Assembly: GCA_023426765.1 (NCBI GenBank)
Contig: JAEZBW010000462.1
Location: 1-26,422, forward strand
Length of the DNA: 26,422 nucleotides
Source of the DNA: Bacillota bacterium
GTDB taxonomy: Bacteria > Bacillota > Clostridia > DSM-8532
Direction of reading: 5' to 3'
The stretch's first letter is position 1, and every line of letters begins with the position of its first letter. Shown here piece after piece: positions 1-6,243 of this stretch. Under the pieces are notes generated by a model. That model worked only from the letters and a program-made list of their open reading frames with translations, was not told where the DNA came from and ran no database searches. A program made the position numbers and the translations under genes.

Positions 1-445
1 GTTGACCGTTGATTGTTTTAATCCTTTTTTTAATTCTTCTTTTCAGAATAAATCCGGGTACATTCATACCGACAAAGGCAAACATCACAGCGAACAGAAG
101 GCTCTGTGCCAGCAGATATCCCAGCACTCCTCCAGCAAGGAACGACACCACGCCGATCGATACCATCTCTTCAGGCTTTAAAAGGAGATTCGCCTTCACG
201 AGCATCTTCCGGATATTTTCCTTGTAACGGTAGAACAGCCCCAGCTTTTCAATGCTCCGCGCCAGAAACCCCAGGCCGGATTTGTAGGAATCCTTCTTTT
301 TGGTCGCTTCTTCTCTGGCTATCTCATTTCTGTCGGTGTACTTCTTCAGCCTGTCGATATCGGCAGACCTGCCCATTAAGCCCGATAACACCGTAAAAAT
401 AAAAACGAATACCGCAATGGGCGGAAACATCAATGCCAATCCCAT
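1..445 (-). CDS. tadB: TadB-like type II secretion F-family membrane protein, N-terminal part
   Basis: Partial gene running off the left edge; only about 148 N-terminal residues are visible. TadB is one of the two inner-membrane platform proteins of the Tad pilus and works with the CpaF ATPase just upstream. The visible part has an N-terminal hydrophobic segment, a charged region rich in Lys/Arg, two more hydrophobic stretches, then a basic stretch ending RIKTINGQ. That is where the T2SSF cytoplasmic domain of TadB proteins usually begins. The ATG at 445 is preceded by AGGGAGG at good spacing. It follows cpaF by only 14 bases, so the two are co-transcribed. Assignment rests mostly on position plus hydrophobic layout; a TadC-like paralogue is the alternative. 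Confidence 0.8.
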   Translation of the reverse strand, partial: MGLALMFPPIAVFVFIFTVLSGLMGRSADIDRLKKYTDRNEIAREEATKKKDSYKSGLGFLARSIEKLGLFYRYKENIRKMLVKANLLLKPEEMVSIGVVSFLAGGVLGYLLAQSLLFAVMFAFVGMNVPGFILKRRIKKRIKTINGQ

Positions 446-459
446 AAAATCCGCCTCCC

Positions 460-1821
460 TTATCTCTCGGTGAAAATGTCCGATGGCAGGACAATGCCTG
501 TCTTGGAAATCTTCTCGATAAACTTCGGTTTGATTCCCGTAGGAACGATTTTACCGATAATCCGGCCCCTGTTGTCCTTACCTTCCTGTTTGAACGTAAA
601 GATATCCTGCATCGTGATGATTTCGCCTTCCATGCCGACGACCTCGGTGATATGGGTGATTCTTCTGGAACCGTCCTTCAGCCTGGCCTGCTGCACGATC
701 AGGTCGATAGCGGAGGAGATTTGCTCCCGGATTGCCCGGACGGGCAAATCCATACCGGCCATCAAAACCATCGTTTCCAAACGGGAAAGCATATCCCTTG
801 GGGTGTTGGCGTGACCGGTCGTCAGCGAACCGTCATGACCTGTATTCATGGCCTGCAGCATGTCCAGGGCCTCCCCGCCTCTTACTTCGCCGACAACAAT
901 TCTGTCCGGGCGCATACGCAACGAGTTCCTCACCAGGTCACGGATTGTCACGGCGCCTTTCCCCTCAACGTTGGCAGGCCTTGTTTCCAGACGCACGATG
1001 TGGTTCTGGTGAAGCTGCAGCTCAGCGGCATCTTCTATCGTAACAATACGCTCATCTTCCGGGATGAACGAAGAAATGACGTTCAGCGTTGTGGTTTTAC
1101 CGCTGCCGGTACCTCCGGAAACCACGATGTTCAGCCTTGCTTCAACGCAGGCCTTAATGAATTGAGCCACCTCCGCCGACATCGTACCGAAGCGGATCAG
1201 GTCGTTGACAGTGAAAGGTTTTTCCGAGAACTTCCGGATGGTGATTACAGGCCCATTCAATGCCAGCGGCGGGATGATGATGTTCACGCGGGAACCGTTG
1301 GGAAGCCTGGCATCCACCATCGGCGAGCTTTCATCGATCCGTCTTCCCAGCGGAGCGACTATTCGTTCAATGATATGCATTACATGGCTGTTGTCGGTAA
1401 ACTTCACGTCCGACAACTCCAGGATCCCTCTTTTTTCTACATAGACCGAATCATACCCATTGACCATGATTTCGGAGATATCCGGATTGTGTAAAAAGGG
1501 TGTGATAGGCCCGAAGCCAAGGGTTTCATGGATAACTTCCTTGATGATCTGGTTCTTCTCATTTCGGGTCAGGTGGGCTGCCTGCTGTTCGATAACATCC
1601 TGTGCGATGGTCTTGATCTCCTCTTCGGTGCCGGCGCTTTCATCCTCATGGCTCTCCTTCAGATCCAGGTGGATTTCCTCGACAACCCTTGCGAATATTT
1701 TCTTTTTCAAGTCCTGATTCGGGTCGGCCTTGTGTTCCTCTTTTTTTTGCGGAGAACCCGGCGCCTTTCCCTTTTTAACTTCCTCTTCCTTTTCCTGCTG
1801 CAATCTTTCCAAAAGCCCCAT
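460..1821 (-). CDS. cpaF: CpaF/TadA-family secretion ATPase
   Basis: Cytoplasmic hexameric ATPase that powers assembly of Flp pilin into the Tad pilus. The protein is about 453 residues. The Walker A motif GGTGSGKTTT lies near residues 236-245. Downstream are the Asp box region, the Walker B stretch RPDRIVVGEVRG and the His box region around TTGHAN, all typical of the VirB11/CpaF family. The first ~60 residues are highly charged (many Lys/Glu), as is common in this family. I place the start at the ATG at 1821, which has GGGGGAG about seven bases upstream; an in-frame ATG nine codons earlier lacks such a site. It sits 126 bases after cpaE, in which I see no clear promoter, and directly before tadB. 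High confidence. Confidence 0.96.
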   Translation of the reverse strand: MGLLERLQQEKEEEVKKGKAPGSPQKKEEHKADPNQDLKKKIFARVVEEIHLDLKESHEDESAGTEEEIKTIAQDVIEQQAAHLTRNEKNQIIKEVIHETLGFGPITPFLHNPDISEIMVNGYDSVYVEKRGILELSDVKFTDNSHVMHIIERIVAPLGRRIDESSPMVDARLPNGSRVNIIIPPLALNGPVITIRKFSEKPFTVNDLIRFGTMSAEVAQFIKACVEARLNIVVSGGTGSGKTTTLNVISSFIPEDERIVTIEDAAELQLHQNHIVRLETRPANVEGKGAVTIRDLVRNSLRMRPDRIVVGEVRGGEALDMLQAMNTGHDGSLTTGHANTPRDMLSRLETMVLMAGMDLPVRAIREQISSAIDLIVQQARLKDGSRRITHITEVVGMEGEIITMQDIFTFKQEGKDNRGRIIGKIVPTGIKPKFIEKISKTGIVLPSDIFTER

Positions 1822-1947
1822 AGAATTTCTCCCCCAGTTCAAATGCACCCAAGAATTTTCTGTTCCTAACGACCTGACAGGCTAAAAAAGCTTTGACGCA
1901 TGAGCACGGATGCAATCATCTCCTCTGCCCACTCACTGTAACAACCA

Positions 1948-3141
1948 TTAAATCCATTTGCGCTTTGGCTTCTCTTTCTCCTTCTGTTGCTCGGTTTTCC
2001 TTTCACACAGCGCTTCGGAAATGCTGTAAATCGCTCTGGCAACCTTCGTTTCGCTGCGGGTCATCACAAAGGGAAGTCCTTTGTTGGCTGAAGTGATGAC
2101 CGTCTGGCTGTCTTCGGGGATATAAGCCCATACCGGATGCCCGATGGTCTGCTCGAATTCCTTGTATTTCACTCCAAACTGTTCGGAAGCCTTGTTCAGG
2201 ACAATATGAATTTTTTCGTGCGGATATTTCAGCGAATCCATCAGATCCAGGCCTACCTTCATATTTTTAATAGTAGGAAGATCCAGCGTGGAGACGCACA
2301 GAATCCTTTCAGACATATCCAGCGCCGTTAGAACGGTTTCGTTAAAGGATGCGGCTGCATCAATGATGATATAGTGATAACTGCCAATTAACAGATTCAG
2401 GATTTTCTCCACATGCTTGGCGTCGATGAACTCTGAGTATTCCGGTTTGGCAGGCGCCGGCAGAACACTTACCCCGGAAAAATGAGTCACCAGATAATCC
2501 TCGACGATATCGCTGTCCATATCCTTCAAATCCTTAACCAGATCATAAATCGTATTTTTAATGGAAAGATTCAGCATCACGGCAATATCCCCGAACTGTA
2601 GGTCAAGGTCGATGAGCGCCACGCGCTTTTTGGTGGTTCTTGCCATGGCGACGGCAAGATTGGATGCAATCGTTGTCTTCCCCACGCCGCCTTTTGTGCT
2701 GAAAACGGTAAAGATTCTGGTGTTGATCTGGTGATCCTGCACCTTCCCGAGGCTTTTTCTCCTGTTCTGCAGCTCATAGGTTCTGAGGATCGTTTGGATT
2801 AAATCCTCCGAAGAAAAGGGTTTTACGATATATTCCCTGGCCCCGGCGATCATGGCCTTTTTCAGGTATTCCTTTTCTCCCTGCACGCTCATGATGATAA
2901 CTCCGGTTTCGGGCAGCTGCATGCTGATGATCTGCGTGGCCGTTAAACCGTCCATTTCGGGCATGTTTACGTCCATCAAAACAATATCGGGCCTTAACTT
3001 TTCACAAAGCTTGATGCTTTCTTTTCCGTCAAAAGCAGCGCCGATGACCTCCACCGTGGTTTCAAAGCGCAGCAGCGTTCTAATATTTTCAACGGTTTCC
3101 CTGGAATCATCCACAATAATAATTCTTATCTTTCCATCCAT
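1948..3141 (-). CDS. cpaE: CpaE-type ParA/MinD ATPase with N-terminal response-regulator receiver
   Basis: Tad pilus localisation ATPase of 397 residues. Residues 5-120 form a receiver domain with acidic pair D11/D12, phospho-acceptor D57 (IVLMDVNMP), S85 in the Thr/Ser position and K107 (VKPF). A linker leads to a MinD/ParA-like ATPase with the deviant Walker A KGGVGKTT at about 150-157, followed by the DLDLQFGD motif. CpaE proteins position the pilus machinery at the membrane. Here the receiver residues look intact, so phosphorylation is possible. The ATG at 3141 has GGGGAG at proper spacing, and that site overlaps the end of cpaB, so translation is probably coupled. The C-terminus is very basic (KEKPKRKWI). 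No histidine kinase gene is present in the window. Confidence 0.93.
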   Translation of the reverse strand: MDGKIRIIIVDDSRETVENIRTLLRFETTVEVIGAAFDGKESIKLCEKLRPDIVLMDVNMPEMDGLTATQIISMQLPETGVIIMSVQGEKEYLKKAMIAGAREYIVKPFSSEDLIQTILRTYELQNRRKSLGKVQDHQINTRIFTVFSTKGGVGKTTIASNLAVAMARTTKKRVALIDLDLQFGDIAVMLNLSIKNTIYDLVKDLKDMDSDIVEDYLVTHFSGVSVLPAPAKPEYSEFIDAKHVEKILNLLIGSYHYIIIDAAASFNETVLTALDMSERILCVSTLDLPTIKNMKVGLDLMDSLKYPHEKIHIVLNKASEQFGVKYKEFEQTIGHPVWAYIPEDSQTVITSANKGLPFVMTRSETKVARAIYSISEALCERKTEQQKEKEKPKRKWI

Positions 3142-3145
3142 CGTT

Positions 3146-3880
3146 TTACTCCCCGCTTCCCAACCTGGCCTTTTCGGGTACAAAATCGTTCAGAATCACG
3201 CCATCCGACGGTGCAGTCTTGTCATCCCCCTGCTTGCGCAAACTCAGGCTGTATTGTCCATATGTCATGGCATAAAAAATCTTTTCAGCCTCTTTCGGGG
3301 TCACTGCCAGGGTGATGGTCTTCGGCAATGTCGTGATATCGGGCTCTTTCGGATTTTCCTTGATTTTATCGGTTCCGATGGCCAGAACTTCAATGTTTTG
3401 TATGGTGGTGATTACAAATGGTTTTATGCTTTCATCTACTGTAAAGGTTCCTATGAAATCCACACGGTCACCCACCTGCAGTAAATCTGAGAACAGGATG
3501 CTTTCATTGACGAACAGGTTGATGGCTCTTTTCCCTTCCGGGATCTGCCAGGCCAGCTGCATTTCCTCCCGGGTGGCCGTCCTCTCTTTTGTGAATACCT
3601 CGCCGGCCAGAATCGGCAGCTTCACGATTTTTCCGACAATCTGTTCTTTATCGGTGATACCCATCAGTCCAACCGACTCGGGATCGATCTGTTTTTCCAG
3701 GATGTCCGAAGCCAGAATCTCTTCTCCGGGCTTAAAGCTGCGAACAGCAGAATATATGGTAATTCTAGGTTTTTCTTCAACGGGTTTGTCAATGGAACGG
3801 ACATATTGCATCAGAAAGACCGCACTGGCAAGAGCCAGTATGATGGAAATGAACAGTGCCTTTTTATTGATCTTGCGCAT
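3146..3880 (-). CDS. cpaB: CpaB/RcpC-like Tad pilus assembly protein (SAF domain)
   Basis: Protein of 244 residues. An N-terminal signal-anchor helix lies at about residues 8-26, followed by a SAF domain (roughly 40-105, around FKPGEEILASDIL and LPILAGEVF) and a C-terminal RcpC-type region. In Gram-negative Tad systems CpaB helps stabilise the secretin channel. Bacillota lack a secretin, so here it likely acts on the outer face of the membrane, perhaps on peptidoglycan or pilus exit; that is inference. The ATG at 3880 is preceded by AAAGGGGAAG. It lies between the TadE-like pseudopilin and cpaE, with 33 and 4 base gaps, consistent with one operon. Confidence 0.9.
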   Translation of the reverse strand: MRKINKKALFISIILALASAVFLMQYVRSIDKPVEEKPRITIYSAVRSFKPGEEILASDILEKQIDPESVGLMGITDKEQIVGKIVKLPILAGEVFTKERTATREEMQLAWQIPEGKRAINLFVNESILFSDLLQVGDRVDFIGTFTVDESIKPFVITTIQNIEVLAIGTDKIKENPKEPDITTLPKTITLAVTPKEAEKIFYAMTYGQYSLSLRKQGDDKTAPSDGVILNDFVPEKARLGSGE

Positions 3881-3913
3881 AACGCACTTCCCCTTTAATT
3901 CGTTTTTCCGGGT

Positions 3914-4303
3914 TTACTCAACCCTCATGATCACCTGAGACTTTAAGGTTAATTCGTCTCCGAGCAGTGAGCCGATCAACGGTGTAATCAGCCGATTGTC
4001 ATACGAAAGTGAGATCCTTATTTCAGAACCATGGAAACGCTGGCTCTGAGCCGGATATATTTCAATATTCAATTTGTCGGAATCCAGCGTTGAGGTGTAG
4101 CTTTCAATCAGTTGGGTGATTTCTGTGTCGGTGCCGCCCAGGGAACCTTTTCGTGCAGCTTCACGGGATGCGTTGGAGATGATGATATAATGATTGAACA
4201 AAAAACCGAAATCGATTATAGCCATCAGCAGCAAAAGTACCAATGGCAGCACGATTGCGGTTTCCACCAGCGACTGTCCCTTTTTTTGTCTGAAAAAACG
4301 CAT
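3914..4303 (-). CDS. tadE: TadE-family minor pilin/pseudopilin
   Basis: Small protein of 129 residues. It starts with a short basic segment (MRFFRQKKG), then QSLVETAIVLPLVLLLLMAIIDFG, i.e. a prepilin-like Glu at +5 after a Gly followed by one long hydrophobic helix. This is the TadE-like signature, and the rest is predicted extracellular. The segment SNASREAARKGSLGG after the helix is also typical of TadE. I chose the ATG at 4303, with AAGG seven bases upstream of it; an in-frame ATG 13 codons earlier has a poorer site. A terminator precedes the gene, so it needs either read-through from the pilin gene or a promoter in 4304-4430 that I could not identify with confidence. Confidence 0.88.
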   Translation of the reverse strand: MRFFRQKKGQSLVETAIVLPLVLLLLMAIIDFGFLFNHYIIISNASREAARKGSLGGTDTEITQLIESYTSTLDSDKLNIEIYPAQSQRFHGSEIRISLSYDNRLITPLIGSLLGDELTLKSQVIMRVE

Positions 4304-4423
4304 CTCCTCGCCTTCTTTCCCTGCATCAACCGGCTTGTTCATCCAGCCGGGTTCTGCGTCTCACCCTGTTATCGCCATAGACTTTTGAACTCAGGTAAAT
4401 GATGTACCAAAATTTAGCGGCTT

Positions 4424-4455
4424 GTAAAAAAAGAAGCCCTAACTCCCGTTAGGGC
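4424..4455 (-). terminator. Intrinsic terminator after the second Flp pilin gene
   Basis: Perfect 8-bp stem GCCCTAAC / GTTAGGGC with a 4-base loop (4436-4455), followed on the minus strand by TTC and seven T residues. It lies 16 bases past the stop of the pilin gene and ahead of tadE. It would give abundant short pilin mRNA and reduced read-through into the assembly genes. The opposite flank also carries six T residues, so it may work in both directions. Confidence 0.85.
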
Positions 4456-4471
4456 ATGCTTTTTTCTGTCA

Positions 4472-4678
4472 TCAAGTCCCGGCGCCGCCACCACCAGCAC
4501 CTCGAGTGGTCAATGCGGTTTCTATATCACCGAAGATACTTTCAAGCCCTCCGGAAATAAGCGTAAGCGCTCCAATCAAAACCACTGCGATCAAGCCGAT
4601 AATCAAACCATACTCAACCATGCCCTGTCCTTTTTCACTGTAGAAAAAAGTCGCCAATCTTACCATCAATTTCTTCAT
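4472..4678 (-). CDS. flp: Flp-family type IVb pilin (second copy)
   Basis: Structural subunit of the Tad pilus, 68 residues. A short positively charged leader is followed by the prepilin peptidase site KG|QGMVEYGLI, with Glu at +5 and Tyr at +6 as in Flp pilins. A hydrophobic assembly helix follows, then a short tail ending in a glycine-rich stretch (GAGGGGAGT). GGGGG lies about six bases before the ATG. It has its own promoter (4756-4783) and terminator (4424-4455), so it can be made as a monocistronic, high-level transcript. The prepilin peptidase needed for processing is not in the window. Confidence 0.95.
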   Translation of the reverse strand: MKKLMVRLATFFYSEKGQGMVEYGLIIGLIAVVLIGALTLISGGLESIFGDIETALTTRGAGGGGAGT

Positions 4679-4755
4679 TACTGAAACCCCCTTCAGAAAA
4701 AATAAAATTTCATTTTGCTTTGCTATCGCTTTTTCTTTTGACTTGGTACATTTTC

Positions 4756-4783
4756 ATTATACTTGCGTTTGTGACCTTGTCAT
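4756..4783 (-). promoter_or_regulatory. flp: Sigma-A-type promoter for the Flp pilin at 4472-4678
   Basis: On the minus strand the -35 box ATGACA (4778-4783, 5 of 6 consensus) is followed after 16 bases by a perfect -10 box TATAAT (4756-4761). It lies about 78 bases upstream of the pilin ATG in the gap after the first pilin gene. Confidence 0.75.
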
Positions 4784-4852
4784 ATCGGTCTATATTCACA
4801 TTTACCCGTAACCATCGTCCTATTCTGTGATTAGGACCTTAGTCCGTCTTAA

Positions 4853-5041
4853 TCAGGGCGGAGATGCTCCAAGCGCTGCGGCTGCCTCTTCGAAGATAGA
4901 TACCAGAGGCTGTGGAATCAACCTGAGAGCGGCAACCAGAAGAAGTGCAATAAAACCGATGATAAAAGCGTATTCCACCAACCCCTGGCCTTTCCTGTGA
5001 CGCTTTTTGGACTGCATCATCCTTACGACGATCACTTTCAT
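4853..5041 (-). CDS. flp: Flp-family type IVb pilin (first copy)
   Basis: 62-residue prepilin with a long basic leader (MKVIVVRMMQSKKRHRKG) and the cleavage site KG|QGLVEYAFIIG, with Glu at +5 and Tyr at +6. A hydrophobic helix and a short tail follow. A strong AGGAGGTG lies about seven bases before the ATG at 5041, which supports this start over the two internal Met codons. It is a diverged paralogue of the pilin at 4472-4678: similar around the cleavage site, different in leader and tail. Two pilins may be alternative or mixed subunits. No clear terminator follows. Confidence 0.93.
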   Translation of the reverse strand: MKVIVVRMMQSKKRHRKGQGLVEYAFIIGFIALLLVAALRLIPQPLVSIFEEAAAALGASPP

Positions 5042-5077
5042 GAAAACACCTCCTTGTTCAAGGCAGTTTACAACCTT

Positions 5078-5083
5078 ATTATA
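5078..5083 (-). promoter_or_regulatory. Possible -10 box for the first Flp pilin
   Basis: Perfect TATAAT on the minus strand 37 bases upstream of the pilin ATG. No good -35 box is found at 16-18 bases, so an activator or another sigma factor would be needed. An inverted repeat (5109-5163) lies directly upstream. Confidence 0.4.
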
Positions 5084-5108
5084 TTGTATCCGCAGAACAG
5101 GGAATATC

Positions 5109-5163
5109 GGCCAAAGCCCCCATATTCCACGCCATCGTACCTATCAGCGGTGGGACTTTGGCC
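5109..5163. repeat. Inverted repeat upstream of the first Flp pilin
   Basis: Arms GGCCAAAG (5109-5116) and CTTTGGCC (5156-5163), extended by a further CCC/GGG match past one unpaired base, around about 35 bases. It lies just upstream of the putative -10 box, where an operator or regulatory RNA structure could sit. Function unknown. Confidence 0.5.
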
Positions 5164-5190
5164 CTATGGCGCTTGTTGAAGTGAAACAAG

Positions 5191-5236
5191 AAAACCGTTA
5201 TTCATACCTTTCAGCAGGTATAAATAACGGTTTTTG
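5191..5236. terminator. Bidirectional intrinsic terminator
   Basis: Long hairpin with arms AAAACCGTTATT (5191-5202) and AATAACGGTTTT (5224-5235) plus an inner ATACC/GGTAT pairing. T residues flank it on both strands. It lies after the stop of the coiled-coil gene (5274) and would stop transcription from that gene before the Tad locus. Confidence 0.75.
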
Positions 5237-5273
5237 CCTTAGAGATTGCAATAAATATGTTCAAATAGAGTTT

Positions 5274-5585
5274 TTATTTCTTCCGGCCGCCCTCCAGGAC
5301 TTCGAGTTTGGAATCATGGCTGCTCACCTTAAGGGAAAGATTGTCCAATTTGGCTTCGATACGATCAAACCGGATATCATGTTCTACATGCTTGCCATGC
5401 TGCTGCTTGTAACCGTCAAACAGGGCATCCAGCTTCTGACCATGCTCGAATTCGATTCGTGTGACGTGGCCTTCAACTTTTTCAAGCCTTGTATTGGTTT
5501 CCATGCGGAAATTCATCATGTCGCTTTTAAAGTCAGTGAATTCCTTATACATTCTGGTTAAAAGCTCAAAGGTTTTTTCTTCCAC
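5274..5585 (-). CDS. Small coiled-coil protein of unknown function
   Basis: About 103 residues, hydrophilic, with heptad-like patterning throughout (TRLEKVEGHVTRIEFEHG, DRIEAKLDNLSLKVSSH) and no signal peptide, membrane segment or catalytic motif. The best start is GTG at 5585, with AGGAGGCGG about seven bases upstream; longer versions from an upstream ATG lack a site. Proteins of this kind (TFELLTRMYKEF at the N-terminus followed by a coiled coil) are common as lone hypothetical genes in Clostridia. Function is unknown. It is bracketed by terminators at 5191-5236 and 5700-5733, so it is probably its own transcription unit. Confidence 0.75.
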   Translation of the reverse strand: MEEKTFELLTRMYKEFTDFKSDMMNFRMETNTRLEKVEGHVTRIEFEHGQKLDALFDGYKQQHGKHVEHDIRFDRIEAKLDNLSLKVSSHDSKLEVLEGGRKK

Positions 5586-5699
5586 AGAACCCGCCTCCTT
5601 GTCCACGGGGATTATTATATCATAGCGGAATGGGTGATGGAAGGATAAATTTTGTTCGCTCCAAATGAGTACCATTTTCCCGAAAACAAACTTTCCGCC

Positions 5700-5733
5700 A
5701 TAAAATAAACCCGCTAATACTTGATATTAGCGG
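5700..5733 (-). terminator. Terminator of the tRNA operon
   Basis: Stem CCGCTAATA / TATTAGCGG (5711-5733) with a 5-base loop, followed on the minus strand by GTTTATTTTA. It directly follows tRNA-Thr. Confidence 0.8.
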
Positions 5734-5740
5734 ATTCCTC

Positions 5741-5816
5741 TGGAGCTGGTGGACGGATTCGAACCCCCGACCTGCTGATTACAAATCAGCTGCTCTACCG
5801 GCTGAGCTACACCAGC
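5741..5816 (-). tRNA. tRNA-Thr (anticodon TGT)
   Basis: A 76-base cloverleaf on the minus strand. Acceptor stem GCTGGTG/CACCAGC, D-arm around AGCTCAGCCGGTAGAGC, anticodon stem CTGAT/ATCAG with TGT in the loop, T-arm with GGTTCGAATC, and an encoded CCA end. Last of three tRNA genes in one operon. Confidence 0.97.
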
Positions 5817-5830
5817 ATATTTAGTTAAAA

Positions 5831-5907
5831 TGGCGACCCGGAAGGGGCTCGAACCCTCGACCTCTAGCGTGACAGGCTAGCGTTCTAACCAACTGAACTA
5901 CCGGGCC
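5831..5907 (-). tRNA. tRNA-Asp (anticodon GTC)
   Basis: A 77-base cloverleaf on the minus strand. Acceptor stem GGCCCGG paired with CCGGGTC, anticodon stem CTAGC/GCTAG, loop CTGTCAC giving anticodon GTC, T-loop GGTTCGAGCC, and an encoded CCA. Middle gene of the Glu-Asp-Thr operon. Confidence 0.97.
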
Positions 5908-5954
5908 AGGTCTTTGAAATGAGAAGTGCGGCATGCACACTTCCCACCTCGGAA

Positions 5955-6029
5955 TGGTGACCCATGGGGGACTCGAACCCCCGTTACCGCCGTGAAAGGG
6001 CGGTGTCTTAACCGCTTGACCAATGGGCC
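5955..6029 (-). tRNA. tRNA-Glu (anticodon TTC)
   Basis: A 75-base cloverleaf on the minus strand. Acceptor stem GGCCCAT/ATGGGTC, anticodon stem CCGCC/GGCGG, loop CTTTCAC giving anticodon TTC, T-loop GGTTCGAGTC, and an encoded CCA. First gene of the tRNA operon, about 20 bases after the -10 box of its promoter. Confidence 0.97.
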
Positions 6030-6049
6030 TTAAAGGACCAACGAATTAT

Positions 6050-6078
6050 ATTTTAACTGGTGGCCTGGTAAAAGTCAA
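6050..6078 (-). promoter_or_regulatory. Promoter of the tRNA Glu-Asp-Thr operon
   Basis: Minus strand -35 TTGACT (6073-6078), 17-base spacer, -10 TAAAAT (6050-6055). Both boxes match 5 of 6 consensus bases. It lies immediately upstream of tRNA-Glu, so the tRNAs do not depend on read-through from rnr. Confidence 0.8.
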
Positions 6079-6243
6079 GAACAAAATCGCAGTTCAAAGC
6101 AAGAATTTACTTCCATTGGTTATCTATTATGTTAATAACTTTATCAAGCTTCACTCTTCTGCCAGCAGAAAGACTGTTTTTTCATTTTCTGCAGGCAATC
6201 TGTGACGGCAAAAGTAAAATAACTTTGCCGCCGCAGGATGCTT

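Noticed and set aside
652..1494. Long open frame of 280 codons on the plus strand opposite cpaF
   Set aside because: It is antisense to a clear CpaF gene with intact Walker A and B motifs, has no recognisable motif of its own, and is explained by codon bias in the real gene.
4828..4846. GGAC-TAAG-GTCC as a terminator after the first pilin gene
   Set aside because: The stem is only four pairs with no T run.
6206..6230. Hairpin CGGCAAA(A)GT/ACTTTGCCG after rnr as a terminator
   Set aside because: Stem is plausible but there is no T tract after it on the minus strand, so I do not call it a terminator.
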